64,000 nucleotides of DNA from Nostoc sp. MG11 (GTDB lineage: Bacteria > Cyanobacteriota > Cyanobacteriia > Cyanobacteriales > Nostocaceae). The stretch covers positions 248,001 to 312,000 of the forward strand of contig NZ_JACXXN010000004.1 of NCBI RefSeq assembly GCF_014904695.1, given 5' to 3'. A program made the position numbers and the translations under genes. Shown in pieces: positions 34,570 to 42,975 of this stretch (its first letter is position 1; every line of letters begins with the position of its first letter). Under the pieces are notes generated by a model. That model searched no databases and had not been told where the DNA came from. It was given only the letters and a program-made list of their open reading frames with translations.

Positions 34570-35944
34570 GCTGTTGAGATGCCCAGAATTTGTCAGATAA
34601 AAACTGCCGATATTCTAATTCTGGAAATAAGAAAATGCAGCCACTAAAGAACCAAGAATAAATTGATAAGGTATTGTTAAATACGAATTGATTGGTAATA
34701 TTAATAACTTGTAATAAGAGAACAGAAAGCGCCAACTGACGAAGAAAAGGACTTTTCAGTTTCAAAAAAACTTGCCAACTATAAAACATTAGAACTATAC
34801 GTAGTCCGTACCATAATGCAAAGCCGAATAGTCCTATTTCTAAAACAACCCTTCCTATCTCTCCTTCAGCTAGGGGAGTAGGCTCACCTGTGGGTAGCTG
34901 AAAAATTTTACGCAAAGCTGGGGCTGCCTGATGAGTTGCTCCTATCCCATAGCTATCAAGCCCTTTAAATTGCGCGGCATTCACAGGCTCGTAGAAGGAA
35001 GACAAAGCGCGGTTCAGAAAATCTTGAGAATCTTTTTCTGAAGTGCCTGCACGCTCGAAAAATGTGCCTATTGCCTGAGCGAAAAATTTTGGCACTAAAG
35101 CTGAGATCAAAATAACAGGTAGAATGAGTTTTTTAGCTGAGCGAGTAGCGATCGCAGGTTGAGTTAAACCTAAGATAGATGCATATCCGATAAGAAACAA
35201 AATTTCAAATGAAAGCAACAGACGGGCACCAGTCATGAAGGAAGTACCAGTTACTAATAATGCTTCAATGTATGTTAACCATCTCCAAATTCGTGGTTGT
35301 TCAAGGGTTAGCATTGGAACCAATATACAGAAACAAATTATTAGATAAGTTGAATAACCCACGATATAAGGGAATGTACCTGTGACTCTAATTGCTCCAC
35401 CAGCAGTAGCATTTGCCTCTTGACCACCTGCCCAGACGTTAATTGGACTCGAGGGTGGACTGAAGTATTGAGCTACAGCCAAGAGGCAGACCGGAATTGC
35501 TAGCAGCATAAAGTTGCGTAAAAAGCGGTATAGTTCCTCCTCTGTTTGAAATAAACTAGGCAGTATCCACATTAAGGGCATATAAAAGAAGTAGGCTTTT
35601 AGCCCGAACAAACCAATTATGGGTGAGCCTAAACTGGGGTTAAAGACTTGCAACACACACCAAGTAAATGCCATCATTAAGATAATATTAAAAGTACTCA
35701 ATCGAAAGGGATACTTTGGTTCCCTACTTAGGTAGTACTTAAGATATGCTATTAAAAGCAAGAAGTCTTTGATAAAGTAAATTTGCTCACTTGCTTGTGG
35801 TAGTACCCACTTTCGCAACACACCTTCAAAAATGACAATAACCAATGCAAATTTAACCGCACGTTGCCAACTGAAGTGATATATACCAAAGTAAGAAAGC
35901 CAAACAAGAGCTGCTGCACCTATCAAAGCAATGAGCAATTGCAT
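34562..35944 (-). CDS. O-antigen polymerase/ligase family membrane protein (Wzy/WaaL-like)
   Basis: A 460-residue integral membrane protein with about ten or more hydrophobic helices and a large periplasmic loop near 300-365 (FERAGTSEKDSQDFLNRAL...GIGATHQAAPAL). GGAIRVTGTFPYIVGYSTYL and the GRVVLEIGLFGFALWYGLR segment are typical of the O-antigen ligase/polymerase superfamily. It would polymerise repeat units or attach glycan to an acceptor in the periplasm. It overlaps the GT4 genes on both sides (8 bases and 1 base), so it is firmly in this operon. Polymerase and ligase cannot be distinguished by sequence alone. Confidence 0.85.
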   Translation of the reverse strand: MQLLIALIGAAALVWLSYFGIYHFSWQRAVKFALVIVIFEGVLRKWVLPQASEQIYFIKDFLLLIAYLKYYLSREPKYPFRLSTFNIILMMAFTWCVLQVFNPSLGSPIIGLFGLKAYFFYMPLMWILPSLFQTEEELYRFLRNFMLLAIPVCLLAVAQYFSPPSSPINVWAGGQEANATAGGAIRVTGTFPYIVGYSTYLIICFCILVPMLTLEQPRIWRWLTYIEALLVTGTSFMTGARLLLSFEILFLIGYASILGLTQPAIATRSAKKLILPVILISALVPKFFAQAIGTFFERAGTSEKDSQDFLNRALSSFYEPVNAAQFKGLDSYGIGATHQAAPALRKIFQLPTGEPTPLAEGEIGRVVLEIGLFGFALWYGLRIVLMFYSWQVFLKLKSPFLRQLALSVLLLQVINITNQFVFNNTLSIYSWFFSGCIFLFPELEYRQFLSDKFWASQQHD

Positions 35945-36951
35945 TAAATTACCCTCTCTAAAATATCAAGATATGCTTTAGCAACTGCTTTACTGGTGTG
36001 ACGAGCTAAATGTGCTTTAGCTTTTTCTCTGTAGATTACTAGTTTTTTTGGATGGCTGAGTAAGTCAAATATTATCTGAGTCAACTGCTCCACATTGCCG
36101 TTAGCAAATGTTGTCCCGCAAGGGCCGATCGCATCCTTGAGACCACCACCTTCTGAACCTACAACCACGCAACCACAGGCAATTCCTTCTAGGGCAACAA
36201 TGCCAAAGGGTTCATCCCAAATAGATGGAACTACCATAATTTGGTGAGCATTTAATAATTTGACTAACTCATGCTCAACTTTTACTCCTGCAAAATTGAC
36301 TTGTTCAGCAATGTCTAAATCTTCTACCTGTTGATGTAATTTAGATTCTTCAGGCCCACTACCAATAATGGTCAACTTAGGAGTAAGTCCCCTCTTTTTC
36401 AAGTAAGCTAATGCTTCTATGAGTAGATTAGCTCCTTTATCAGAAACCAAACGTCCTAAAAACACAAGTTCTTGATTACGAGAGATTTCTGGTATTTCAT
36501 AGAATATATCTTCCCGATAAGAATTAGGAATTATATTAGATGGTGCTGGTATAGATTGAGCTAAAGCATGACTAGCTGAAATATTAGTTGCTAAACGAGT
36601 AACAAAGTGCTTTAGACGATTTTGCCAATTCATGCCTCCATCAAGGGAACGATACCAAGTTTGATGGGTTATAACCAAGGGTTTAGGTATCAATATTAAT
36701 GGCCAAAGACCCTTTAAGCTCACACAGCCTTGAAAATAAACATCACACCATTGAGTTAATTTCAATACTTGTTTTGAACTAGGTTGTCGAATAATTTCAA
36801 AAGGGAAATACTTTGAGTCTGTTGCTGGAGTTTGTGAGACTAGCTTGACTTTGTGTCCCTGATAAGTAAATTCATGAGCTAAAGTTGAAATAATTGTTTC
36901 TAATCCTCCAATACTGGGATAAAACAGAGGAGAGTAAATAAGAATTTTCAT
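35944..36951 (-). CDS. Family-4 glycosyltransferase
   Basis: A 335-residue GT-B enzyme, shorter than the neighbours. MKILIYSPLFYPSIGGLETIISTLAHEF is the classic GT4 start with the glycine-rich acceptor loop. LVFLGRLVSDKGANLLIEALAYL begins the donor domain and WDEPFGIVALEGIACGCVVVGSEGGGLKDAIG contains the EX7E glutamates. The stop overlaps the ATG of the polymerase gene by one base (TAATG). Confidence 0.91.
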   Translation of the reverse strand: MKILIYSPLFYPSIGGLETIISTLAHEFTYQGHKVKLVSQTPATDSKYFPFEIIRQPSSKQVLKLTQWCDVYFQGCVSLKGLWPLILIPKPLVITHQTWYRSLDGGMNWQNRLKHFVTRLATNISASHALAQSIPAPSNIIPNSYREDIFYEIPEISRNQELVFLGRLVSDKGANLLIEALAYLKKRGLTPKLTIIGSGPEESKLHQQVEDLDIAEQVNFAGVKVEHELVKLLNAHQIMVVPSIWDEPFGIVALEGIACGCVVVGSEGGGLKDAIGPCGTTFANGNVEQLTQIIFDLLSHPKKLVIYREKAKAHLARHTSKAVAKAYLDILERVI

Positions 36952-37130
36952 AACATATATTTAACAATAAAAAACTATTTTTTTATTTGCAGCAACAGGC
37001 ATAAAATATCACCTGATACTTCGCTAAGTTCAAAAAGTTGGTTTGACATTATATGTTGGGATATAACTAGGTTCTTTAATATAAGTTTCAGACTAAGTTG
37101 AGGTGAAAAAAGGAAGAAATTGTCACTTTG

Positions 37131-38321
37131 CTAGTTATGAACTTTATCTAAAGCCTGTACTAGAGCTTCCACGTTCTCGCGCGGAGACCAAGATTCCATA
37201 CGCTTAGTAGTAGCAGCAACCATTTTATGTAAAAGTTCTTGATCGCCTAAGACTGTCTGTAGGATTTGTGCTAAAGCATCTAAATTACCGCAAGGATAAA
37301 CAAGTCCAGTTTGGTAATTTTGCACAAGATCGTGGCGTGCACCAACGCGATCGCTTACTACTACAGGACAACCACACAGCATTGCTTCATTGACAACTAC
37401 ACCGAAGGGTTCATGTTCTGATGGAAAGACGAACAAATCAGCAGAGCAATAAACTGAAGGTAATTGCGATTGATTGACAAAACCCAGAAACCTAACTTGC
37501 TCTGCTATTCCTAAAGCTTCAGCTTCAACTTCAAGTTCCAATCGCAATGGGCCTTCACCAGCAAATACGAGATAGCTGTCTGGCACATTAGCTTTGACAA
37601 ATGCTCGTAGAGCATCTTGTGGGCGCTTCCAGGGTTGGAGTTTAGCGCAGAAAAGGATAACTGGCGAATCCTCTGGAATATGCCACTGTTGTCGTACTGC
37701 TGCTCGATTCACCTGCTTTGCCTGAGCTAGCCACCATTCATTATTAACGACAGAAGGTGTCATTACTATACGTTGCTCAGAAATTCCCAAAGAACTGATA
37801 AATTTTACGCCTGGTGACGAGGAAACAATGACAGTATCTGCCAAACCAAAGATCCAAGGCAATAATAACTTCTTCAGATGGACTTTCCAAGCTGAGCCGT
37901 TGCGAGGAATTAAATCGTGAGCATCTGTACTAAATAAGAACGCAGTTCCACTAGCTTTTGCAGCAGCTACTAAAATCCAGAAACTCGCATATGCATAGCC
38001 TGTGTATGCGATTACAGCGTCAAACTTTCCAGTGCGGACTTGCTTCCATAACTCTAAATTAATTAGACCGAAGAACTTACCTAACCTAGGTTGAGGAGAT
38101 TGATTGGAGAGTTGAATCCAAGGATAGCCATCCAATAATGGAATGTCCCACTGGACTTCTACACCAAACTCAGAGTCAAACCCTTGTTCAGCACCTTGCA
38201 AACTACAATAAGCTACTAGGATATCTAGCTTAGGATTTTGTGCCATTAACTGAAAAATTGGGGTTGAATACTGCACAGGATTTGCAGTAACAACCAAGAC
38301 TCTATACTTACGTGTATTCAT
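37131..38321 (-). CDS. Family-4 glycosyltransferase
   Basis: A 396-residue GT-B enzyme starting MNTRKYRVLVVTANPVQYSTPIFQLM, an N-terminus found in GT4 members with the 'Q-Y-x-x-P-I/L-F' acceptor motif. The donor part has VILFCAKLQPWKRPQDALRAF and SEHEPFGVVVNEAMLCGCPVVVSDRVGARHDLV. A TTG at 38351 would add ten residues without a ribosome site and is not chosen. A 179-base gap follows downstream to the next GT4 gene. Confidence 0.9.
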   Translation of the reverse strand: MNTRKYRVLVVTANPVQYSTPIFQLMAQNPKLDILVAYCSLQGAEQGFDSEFGVEVQWDIPLLDGYPWIQLSNQSPQPRLGKFFGLINLELWKQVRTGKFDAVIAYTGYAYASFWILVAAAKASGTAFLFSTDAHDLIPRNGSAWKVHLKKLLLPWIFGLADTVIVSSSPGVKFISSLGISEQRIVMTPSVVNNEWWLAQAKQVNRAAVRQQWHIPEDSPVILFCAKLQPWKRPQDALRAFVKANVPDSYLVFAGEGPLRLELEVEAEALGIAEQVRFLGFVNQSQLPSVYCSADLFVFPSEHEPFGVVVNEAMLCGCPVVVSDRVGARHDLVQNYQTGLVYPCGNLDALAQILQTVLGDQELLHKMVAATTKRMESWSPRENVEALVQALDKVHN

Positions 38322-38359
38322 ATTGACTAAGGTTATAATAACCTCTAACAACTATTAGC

Positions 38360-39493
38360 TTAATTTTTCATGATTATTGAATTTGAACCATTAAGGTGAG
38401 TAATAAAAATATTAGTTTGCACAGACAGGCTATGGGTTTGATACCAAGCATAAGCATTGTCAGCAATTACTTGTCCTAATTCTAAAGATAACTGGCTGTT
38501 TTGATCCCTAGCAGACCAGTAATGCTTACCGCTTTGAAGACCATCTGTTGGCATTGCGTTATGAGTAACCATACAAGGAATTAGCCTATGGGCACAGAAA
38601 GCCGCAAAAATAGTTGATTTTGCTAGATATGCAGGTGGAGGAAAATTTAAAAATCCGGCAATAGAATTTAGCATTATTTTGCTAATTTCTACTGTCTCAA
38701 TGACTCCTGTTTCCACAACAAGAATACCATTCATTTCAGATATTTCTAACCCAGTCGGAATGCCAATATCATATATTTCTTTAATATCCAAAGTATTACA
38801 AGCTAGTTCCAAGGCTTGACGACCTAGCTGATAAACTTGCAATTTACTATTTTTATGTCCAAAAACAACTAGTCTTCGAGTTCGCTCTACTAAAAGTGGG
38901 GTATGCTCTGGTTCTCCAATGTTAGAAAAAACAGGTAAATGTGAAATTTGAGTTTGTTTTCCTCGACCCATATTGTACAGAATTTCTGCATAGCTCTCTT
39001 TACTAGTGACACAGCGATCGCTCATATTTACTAAGCGCTCGGCCAATTGTTTTTGTAAGGATGATAACCAGAAAGAACTAGTCCATATTGGATATCCAGA
39101 AGCATAAACTTCATGAAACATTGTTACCAAGCGCGAGTCAGCACTGTTAGCTTTCCAGCGTTTTAAACCTTTAACTAGCCAAACTGGACAGCCTCTTTCG
39201 GCATAACCATAACCTACATAATGTAGTAAGATTGGGATTGACTGATTCTTGTCAAATGATAATAGAGAGAACAATGCTTCAGCAGAATTAGCCGTTACTT
39301 GTTGTATCGTAAAATCTTCAATTTCTGTAGCTCCTTGCCAGTTGCGATCGCCAACGACAAACCGCGTTTCGATATTGTAATCTTTCCGCAACTGACGAGC
39401 CAGATTTAGTGCATAGTCCCCTAACCCATTGATGGATGGGGGTAGTTGAGGAACAATTTGAATAATTTGAATTGACTTATTTGTTAGCGTCAC
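38360..39493 (-). CDS. Glycosyltransferase-like GT-B protein, divergent
   Basis: A 377-residue protein starting with GTG. The N-terminal half has the GT-B opening IIQIVPQLPPSINGLGDYALNLARQLRKDY and a FHEVYASGYPIWTSSFW segment seen in some GT4 proteins. The C-terminal half begins RRLVVFGHKNSKLQ but lacks the usual EX7E donor motif, having VETGVIETVEISKIMLNSIAGFLNFPP instead. It may be an unusual glycosyltransferase or an inactive partner of the neighbouring enzyme. It is in the same transcription unit as the GT4 gene 38 bases downstream. Confidence 0.65.
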   Translation of the reverse strand: MTLTNKSIQIIQIVPQLPPSINGLGDYALNLARQLRKDYNIETRFVVGDRNWQGATEIEDFTIQQVTANSAEALFSLLSFDKNQSIPILLHYVGYGYAERGCPVWLVKGLKRWKANSADSRLVTMFHEVYASGYPIWTSSFWLSSLQKQLAERLVNMSDRCVTSKESYAEILYNMGRGKQTQISHLPVFSNIGEPEHTPLLVERTRRLVVFGHKNSKLQVYQLGRQALELACNTLDIKEIYDIGIPTGLEISEMNGILVVETGVIETVEISKIMLNSIAGFLNFPPPAYLAKSTIFAAFCAHRLIPCMVTHNAMPTDGLQSGKHYWSARDQNSQLSLELGQVIADNAYAWYQTHSLSVQTNIFITHLNGSNSIIMKN

Positions 39494-39552
39494 TTAAGCG
39501 GTTCAATTTTTGTATTATTAAAAAAGTAAAAATTGGATTTGATAAATTGAAA

Positions 39553-40365
39553 TTATTCACAACGAGAGAATAAAACAACCATACTAGTATGGAGTTTTCT
39601 TTGTAAAACTAAATGAGTTTTATTAGTAAATATTTCCAAATTATTAATCCATTTCTTAGGTAGTAAGTTAAGTAAAGCTCCTAACTTTAAATAGCCGTTT
39701 GTTAGCGTATTACTAAAAAGCCGAGTTTCCAAAATAGATAAATTGGTTTGCTGAGCTAGAGATTCAACTTCGTCTAGATGCAATAAAAAAATGTGGCCAT
39801 CTGAGTTAGGTTGGAATTGTATTGCTTCAAACTGACTGGGATCAGAACATTCAGAAAACTTGGGCAGATTATTCTGAAAATATTCTCCATTAGGTGTGCT
39901 CATAACAATGTAACCACCAGGCTTAACCATCTTGGCAATATTCTTTAGAAACTCATCAGGATGGGCAACATGTTCAATAATTTCAGCAATTAAAACAACA
40001 TCAAATTCTGAGTTAAAACCAAGTGTAAATACATCTCCCGCTACGTAATTAATATTCCCATATTCCCATTTAAGTTTGACATAATCTGCTAACTCTGCAC
40101 GCATATCATTCCAAGTAACTTCATAGCCTATTTCTGCCAGAGATAAACTAAAGTTTCCTTGAGCAGCAGCTACATCTAAGATTTTTGCACCTGGCTTGGC
40201 AACTTTTTTTATTACATCCAATATATGTTTGCGACGATAAGCATAGGCATAGACATATCCAAGATATCTAGGAAAATTTGTGTCCTCATATATTTCTAAC
40301 AGATCGTATTGATAGCTATATTGCCAACTCTCAGGCCAAGTTGATTCTGGTGTAATTTTTTTCAT
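39553..40365 (-). CDS. Class I SAM-dependent methyltransferase
   Basis: A 270-residue methyltransferase. Motif I is ILDVAAAQGNFSLSLAEIG (62-80) and motif II/III includes ITWNDM-like EVTWNDMRAELADYVKLKW. FDVVLIAEIIEHVAHPDEFLKNIAKMVKPGGYIVMSTPNGE is the hallmark of the UbiE/Methyltransf_11 and sugar-methyltransferase group. Its position between glycosyltransferases suggests it O-methylates a sugar or caps the chain. Chain-capping methylation is a known control of Wzm/Wzt export in other bacteria; here it is only a possibility. Confidence 0.86.
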   Translation of the reverse strand: MKKITPESTWPESWQYSYQYDLLEIYEDTNFPRYLGYVYAYAYRRKHILDVIKKVAKPGAKILDVAAAQGNFSLSLAEIGYEVTWNDMRAELADYVKLKWEYGNINYVAGDVFTLGFNSEFDVVLIAEIIEHVAHPDEFLKNIAKMVKPGGYIVMSTPNGEYFQNNLPKFSECSDPSQFEAIQFQPNSDGHIFLLHLDEVESLAQQTNLSILETRLFSNTLTNGYLKLGALLNLLPKKWINNLEIFTNKTHLVLQRKLHTSMVVLFSRCE

Positions 40366-40416
40366 GGCTGGATTTATACAAAATTAATCTTTTTTAAGTT
40401 CTAGAAAGTATTTATT

Positions 40417-41277
40417 TCAAACTTTATTCTTTAAATGAAATATAAAATATAACTTAAAAGCCATATATAAAAATGAGATATGCTCTAAAAAAGCTTCTTT
40501 AAAACCAGAGTACCTAAATTTTAATAATCCTGGAATTGTAGTTTTAATAAACCCACGCAGAGTATAACTAAGGTAAGTTTTATAGTTGATTGTAGCTAAT
40601 TCTTCTGGATGAATGGATAAGTAAATTATTGTTGATTCTTGATGCTGTCTCAACTTTTTCCAGCCTCCATTATGTCTCCAGGGATGACATACGGAAGCAG
40701 ATTGAATAAAGAAAAACTTGTTTCCCATTTTTGTGAGTCTTAACCTCAGATCTACATCTTCCATAGCAGCGTAGGGAAATCGCTCGTCAAAACCACCTAA
40801 AGACTCGAAAAGTTTGCTTTGAATAGCAAAGTTGCATGACCATAAGAATCCTCCTGACTCATTAATAGGGGATGTTTCACCTAAAGTTTTTCTGGGACGA
40901 TCAACATAAGTTCTACCCTCAAAGACTAAAGCAGAGGGTTGAGTAATTCTAGCTTGAGCATACCCTTCCAACCATTGAGGATCTGGCAAGCAGTCATCAT
41001 CTGTGAAAGCCAGCCATTCACTTTGAGCATATCTAGCTCCATTGTTACGATTTGCCGCTGGGCCCGTGCGTGGGCCAGCTGCCCACTTTACCCAAGGATA
41101 GCGTTCCTGAATCATCTCCTCGGCAGTTGTTTCAGGACTATCATCTGTCACAATTACCTCGTATTGCTCGTCTGCTAAAGTCTGAATTCCAGGCACTAGG
41201 CAATCCAAACATTTTGCTAGCAAATCATTACGATTATAAGTTGGAATAATAACTGTAAATAAAGGACTAGATTTCAT
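40417..41277 (-). CDS. Family-2 glycosyltransferase
   Basis: A 286-residue GT-A enzyme. FTVIIPTYNRNDLLAKCLDCL opens the nucleotide-binding domain and VIVTDDSPETT follows. AAGPRTGPAANRNNGARYAQSEWLAFTDDDCLPDP contains the DXD site, and LGGFDERFPYAAMEDVDLRLRL is the acceptor-side ED motif. The gene starts at an ATG that overlaps the upstream stop by four bases (ATGA), so it is translationally coupled to the gene before it. Confidence 0.92.
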   Translation of the reverse strand: MKSSPLFTVIIPTYNRNDLLAKCLDCLVPGIQTLADEQYEVIVTDDSPETTAEEMIQERYPWVKWAAGPRTGPAANRNNGARYAQSEWLAFTDDDCLPDPQWLEGYAQARITQPSALVFEGRTYVDRPRKTLGETSPINESGGFLWSCNFAIQSKLFESLGGFDERFPYAAMEDVDLRLRLTKMGNKFFFIQSASVCHPWRHNGGWKKLRQHQESTIIYLSIHPEELATINYKTYLSYTLRGFIKTTIPGLLKFRYSGFKEAFLEHISFLYMAFKLYFIFHLKNKV

Positions 41278-42176
41278 TGTTGTACAACAGTTTGAAAGGC
41301 GCGTTTAAATCGACGAGCTATTCCCCTTACGGAGCGATTATTTCTTTGATATGACAAACTCCACTGTCTAACCTGTTCATCCCATTCAGCTTTTTCTGCT
41401 TGGGTCAAAAAGTTATAGAAAATTTGATGAATTGGTCGAGGTACATCCATACGTATACCTGCCCAGTGGATTAAATACGGTTGACGTGAGGAATCAGCCC
41501 AGTAATGCTCAAATTCATCTGGATAGTCTCCTGCCCATGTTGATTCCATGCGAATCGGAGGTAAGGTAAGATTTAAAATTTCAATTTCAGATTGCCACAC
41601 AAGCAAGTTCAGTCCTGGCTGATCGTGAAAAGGGAAACGAAGACAGGTTTCTATAAAATCAGGTTGCGTGGCGATCGCTTTGAGTGATTCAATTGTGAAT
41701 AGAGGGCGATCGCAAGCAAATTGACCCGCATTAAATACATCTCTTTGCCAAAGAGTGCTTTTACTCGACATTAATTGCAGTGATTTTTCTGTGTATGTTC
41801 CGCCTGGATTGTGCCAGTGACCACATGAGGTAATAAACCCAGAATAAGGCTCTAATACTTCTTCTGGGTTCCTCAAAAAGCAAATATCTGAATCTACATA
41901 TTGGTAATTTCTCACTGTCAAGCATTGATACTTTCGCATCATTGGGTGGGTTTTCTCAATTTTTAACCAACTGATAATTTCAGGTATTTCCCACCAAGTA
42001 GATCCCTTGGGTAATTCAAAGAGATTGTCATCGTAAGGAATTACTAAAAGTGGCAGTTGGCAACCTGTTGCGCGTAAGGAACGCTCCATTGCTAGAAAAC
42101 GCAATCTTGCCTTATTATTAGCTAGGGATATAATCTTATCAATTTTCATTAAAATCAGAGTTTTTATTATGCCCAT
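41274..42176 (-). CDS. Probable GT-A glycosyltransferase with YVDSD motif, unnamed family
   Basis: A 300-residue protein. The motif QYVDSDICFLRNPEEVL near residue 92-108 is a DXD metal site in a GT8/GT77-like context, followed by FHDQPGLNLLVW and LIHWAGIRMD, where His is typically a donor ligand. The N-terminal part has MERSLRATGCQLPLLVIPYDD as in enzymes of the nucleotide-diphospho-sugar transferase fold. ATG 42176 is kept; another ATG at 42149 starts nine residues later and could be the real one. It is coupled by ATGA to the following GT2. No exact family was identified. Confidence 0.7.
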   Translation of the reverse strand: MGIIKTLILMKIDKIISLANNKARLRFLAMERSLRATGCQLPLLVIPYDDNLFELPKGSTWWEIPEIISWLKIEKTHPMMRKYQCLTVRNYQYVDSDICFLRNPEEVLEPYSGFITSCGHWHNPGGTYTEKSLQLMSSKSTLWQRDVFNAGQFACDRPLFTIESLKAIATQPDFIETCLRFPFHDQPGLNLLVWQSEIEILNLTLPPIRMESTWAGDYPDEFEHYWADSSRQPYLIHWAGIRMDVPRPIHQIFYNFLTQAEKAEWDEQVRQWSLSYQRNNRSVRGIARRFKRAFQTVVQQ

Positions 42177-42220
42177 CTTTAATAAGCAATAAAGATGAGA
42201 ATCTTTCAGTTTTTTAAATC

Positions 42221-42970
42221 TTAAATCGGGTCATTCAATGCAATTAGCCATCCTTGAATGAGCCGATAGTAATAATTGAGCTTTCTTTGCAATTTATTCC
42301 AAAAATATCTAGGTTTTATTGCTTGCCCAGAAGCATAAAAATGGTCTGTTATCTTATCAAGTGTGTCCCAACCATTGTCTTTGACAGTCCATCCCACCTT
42401 TTGAGCAGCCATTCCCATACAATATCCATCTGAACTAGTGTATCCTTTTAATTCTAAAGTTCTTGTTATAATATCCCATTGTTTTAAAAATTCTATTTCT
42501 CTACCTTCATCTTTGGTAATAATATATAAAGATTCTTTAATCCAGCTGGCTTTTTCTAATGATATATCTAATTTAGATGCCCATTTTTGCATCAATTTGA
42601 TATCTGGTGGAAACATCCATTTATTCGCTTGTTCAAGGAGATCGCCGTGCATTGCAGTAATACCAGGCTGCCATTCAATATTCTCTGGTATACTAGCTAA
42701 GATTCTTGTGTCTGCATCAATGTGTATCACAACAGGACATATTGATAAAGCTTTCTCAACTACAAAACGCCTGTCATTCCAACAATGAGGAATACCTTTT
42801 TGGTGGTGTTTAAAGGCTAAAATATTTGGATAGTTTTTGAAATCATCGGGTTCATCTGAGAAAATTATGAGAGTTTTTTTAGGAGCATATTTGTTTAAAT
42901 CTTCCGCAAGATTCTTAGCATGAAGACGGTAAGGAGAACGAAGAGCCAAGGTGCAAAAACAATAGTCCAT
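42221..42970 (-). CDS. Probable GT-A glycosyltransferase with HIDADTR motif, unnamed family
   Basis: A 249-residue protein with a Rossmann-like N-terminus (DYCFCTLALRSPYRLHAKNLAEDL) and the metal-site motif VVIHIDADTRILAS near residues 80-93. TSSDGYCMGMAAQKVGWTV follows, a loop seen in GT6/GT8-like enzymes. I do not recognise a named family. It begins just six bases after the fused protein's stop codon side on the same strand and 44 bases before the next gene, clearly part of this operon. Confidence 0.68.
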   Translation of the reverse strand: MDYCFCTLALRSPYRLHAKNLAEDLNKYAPKKTLIIFSDEPDDFKNYPNILAFKHHQKGIPHCWNDRRFVVEKALSICPVVIHIDADTRILASIPENIEWQPGITAMHGDLLEQANKWMFPPDIKLMQKWASKLDISLEKASWIKESLYIITKDEGREIEFLKQWDIITRTLELKGYTSSDGYCMGMAAQKVGWTVKDNGWDTLDKITDHFYASGQAIKPRYFWNKLQRKLNYYYRLIQGWLIALNDPI

Positions 42971-42975
42971 AATTC

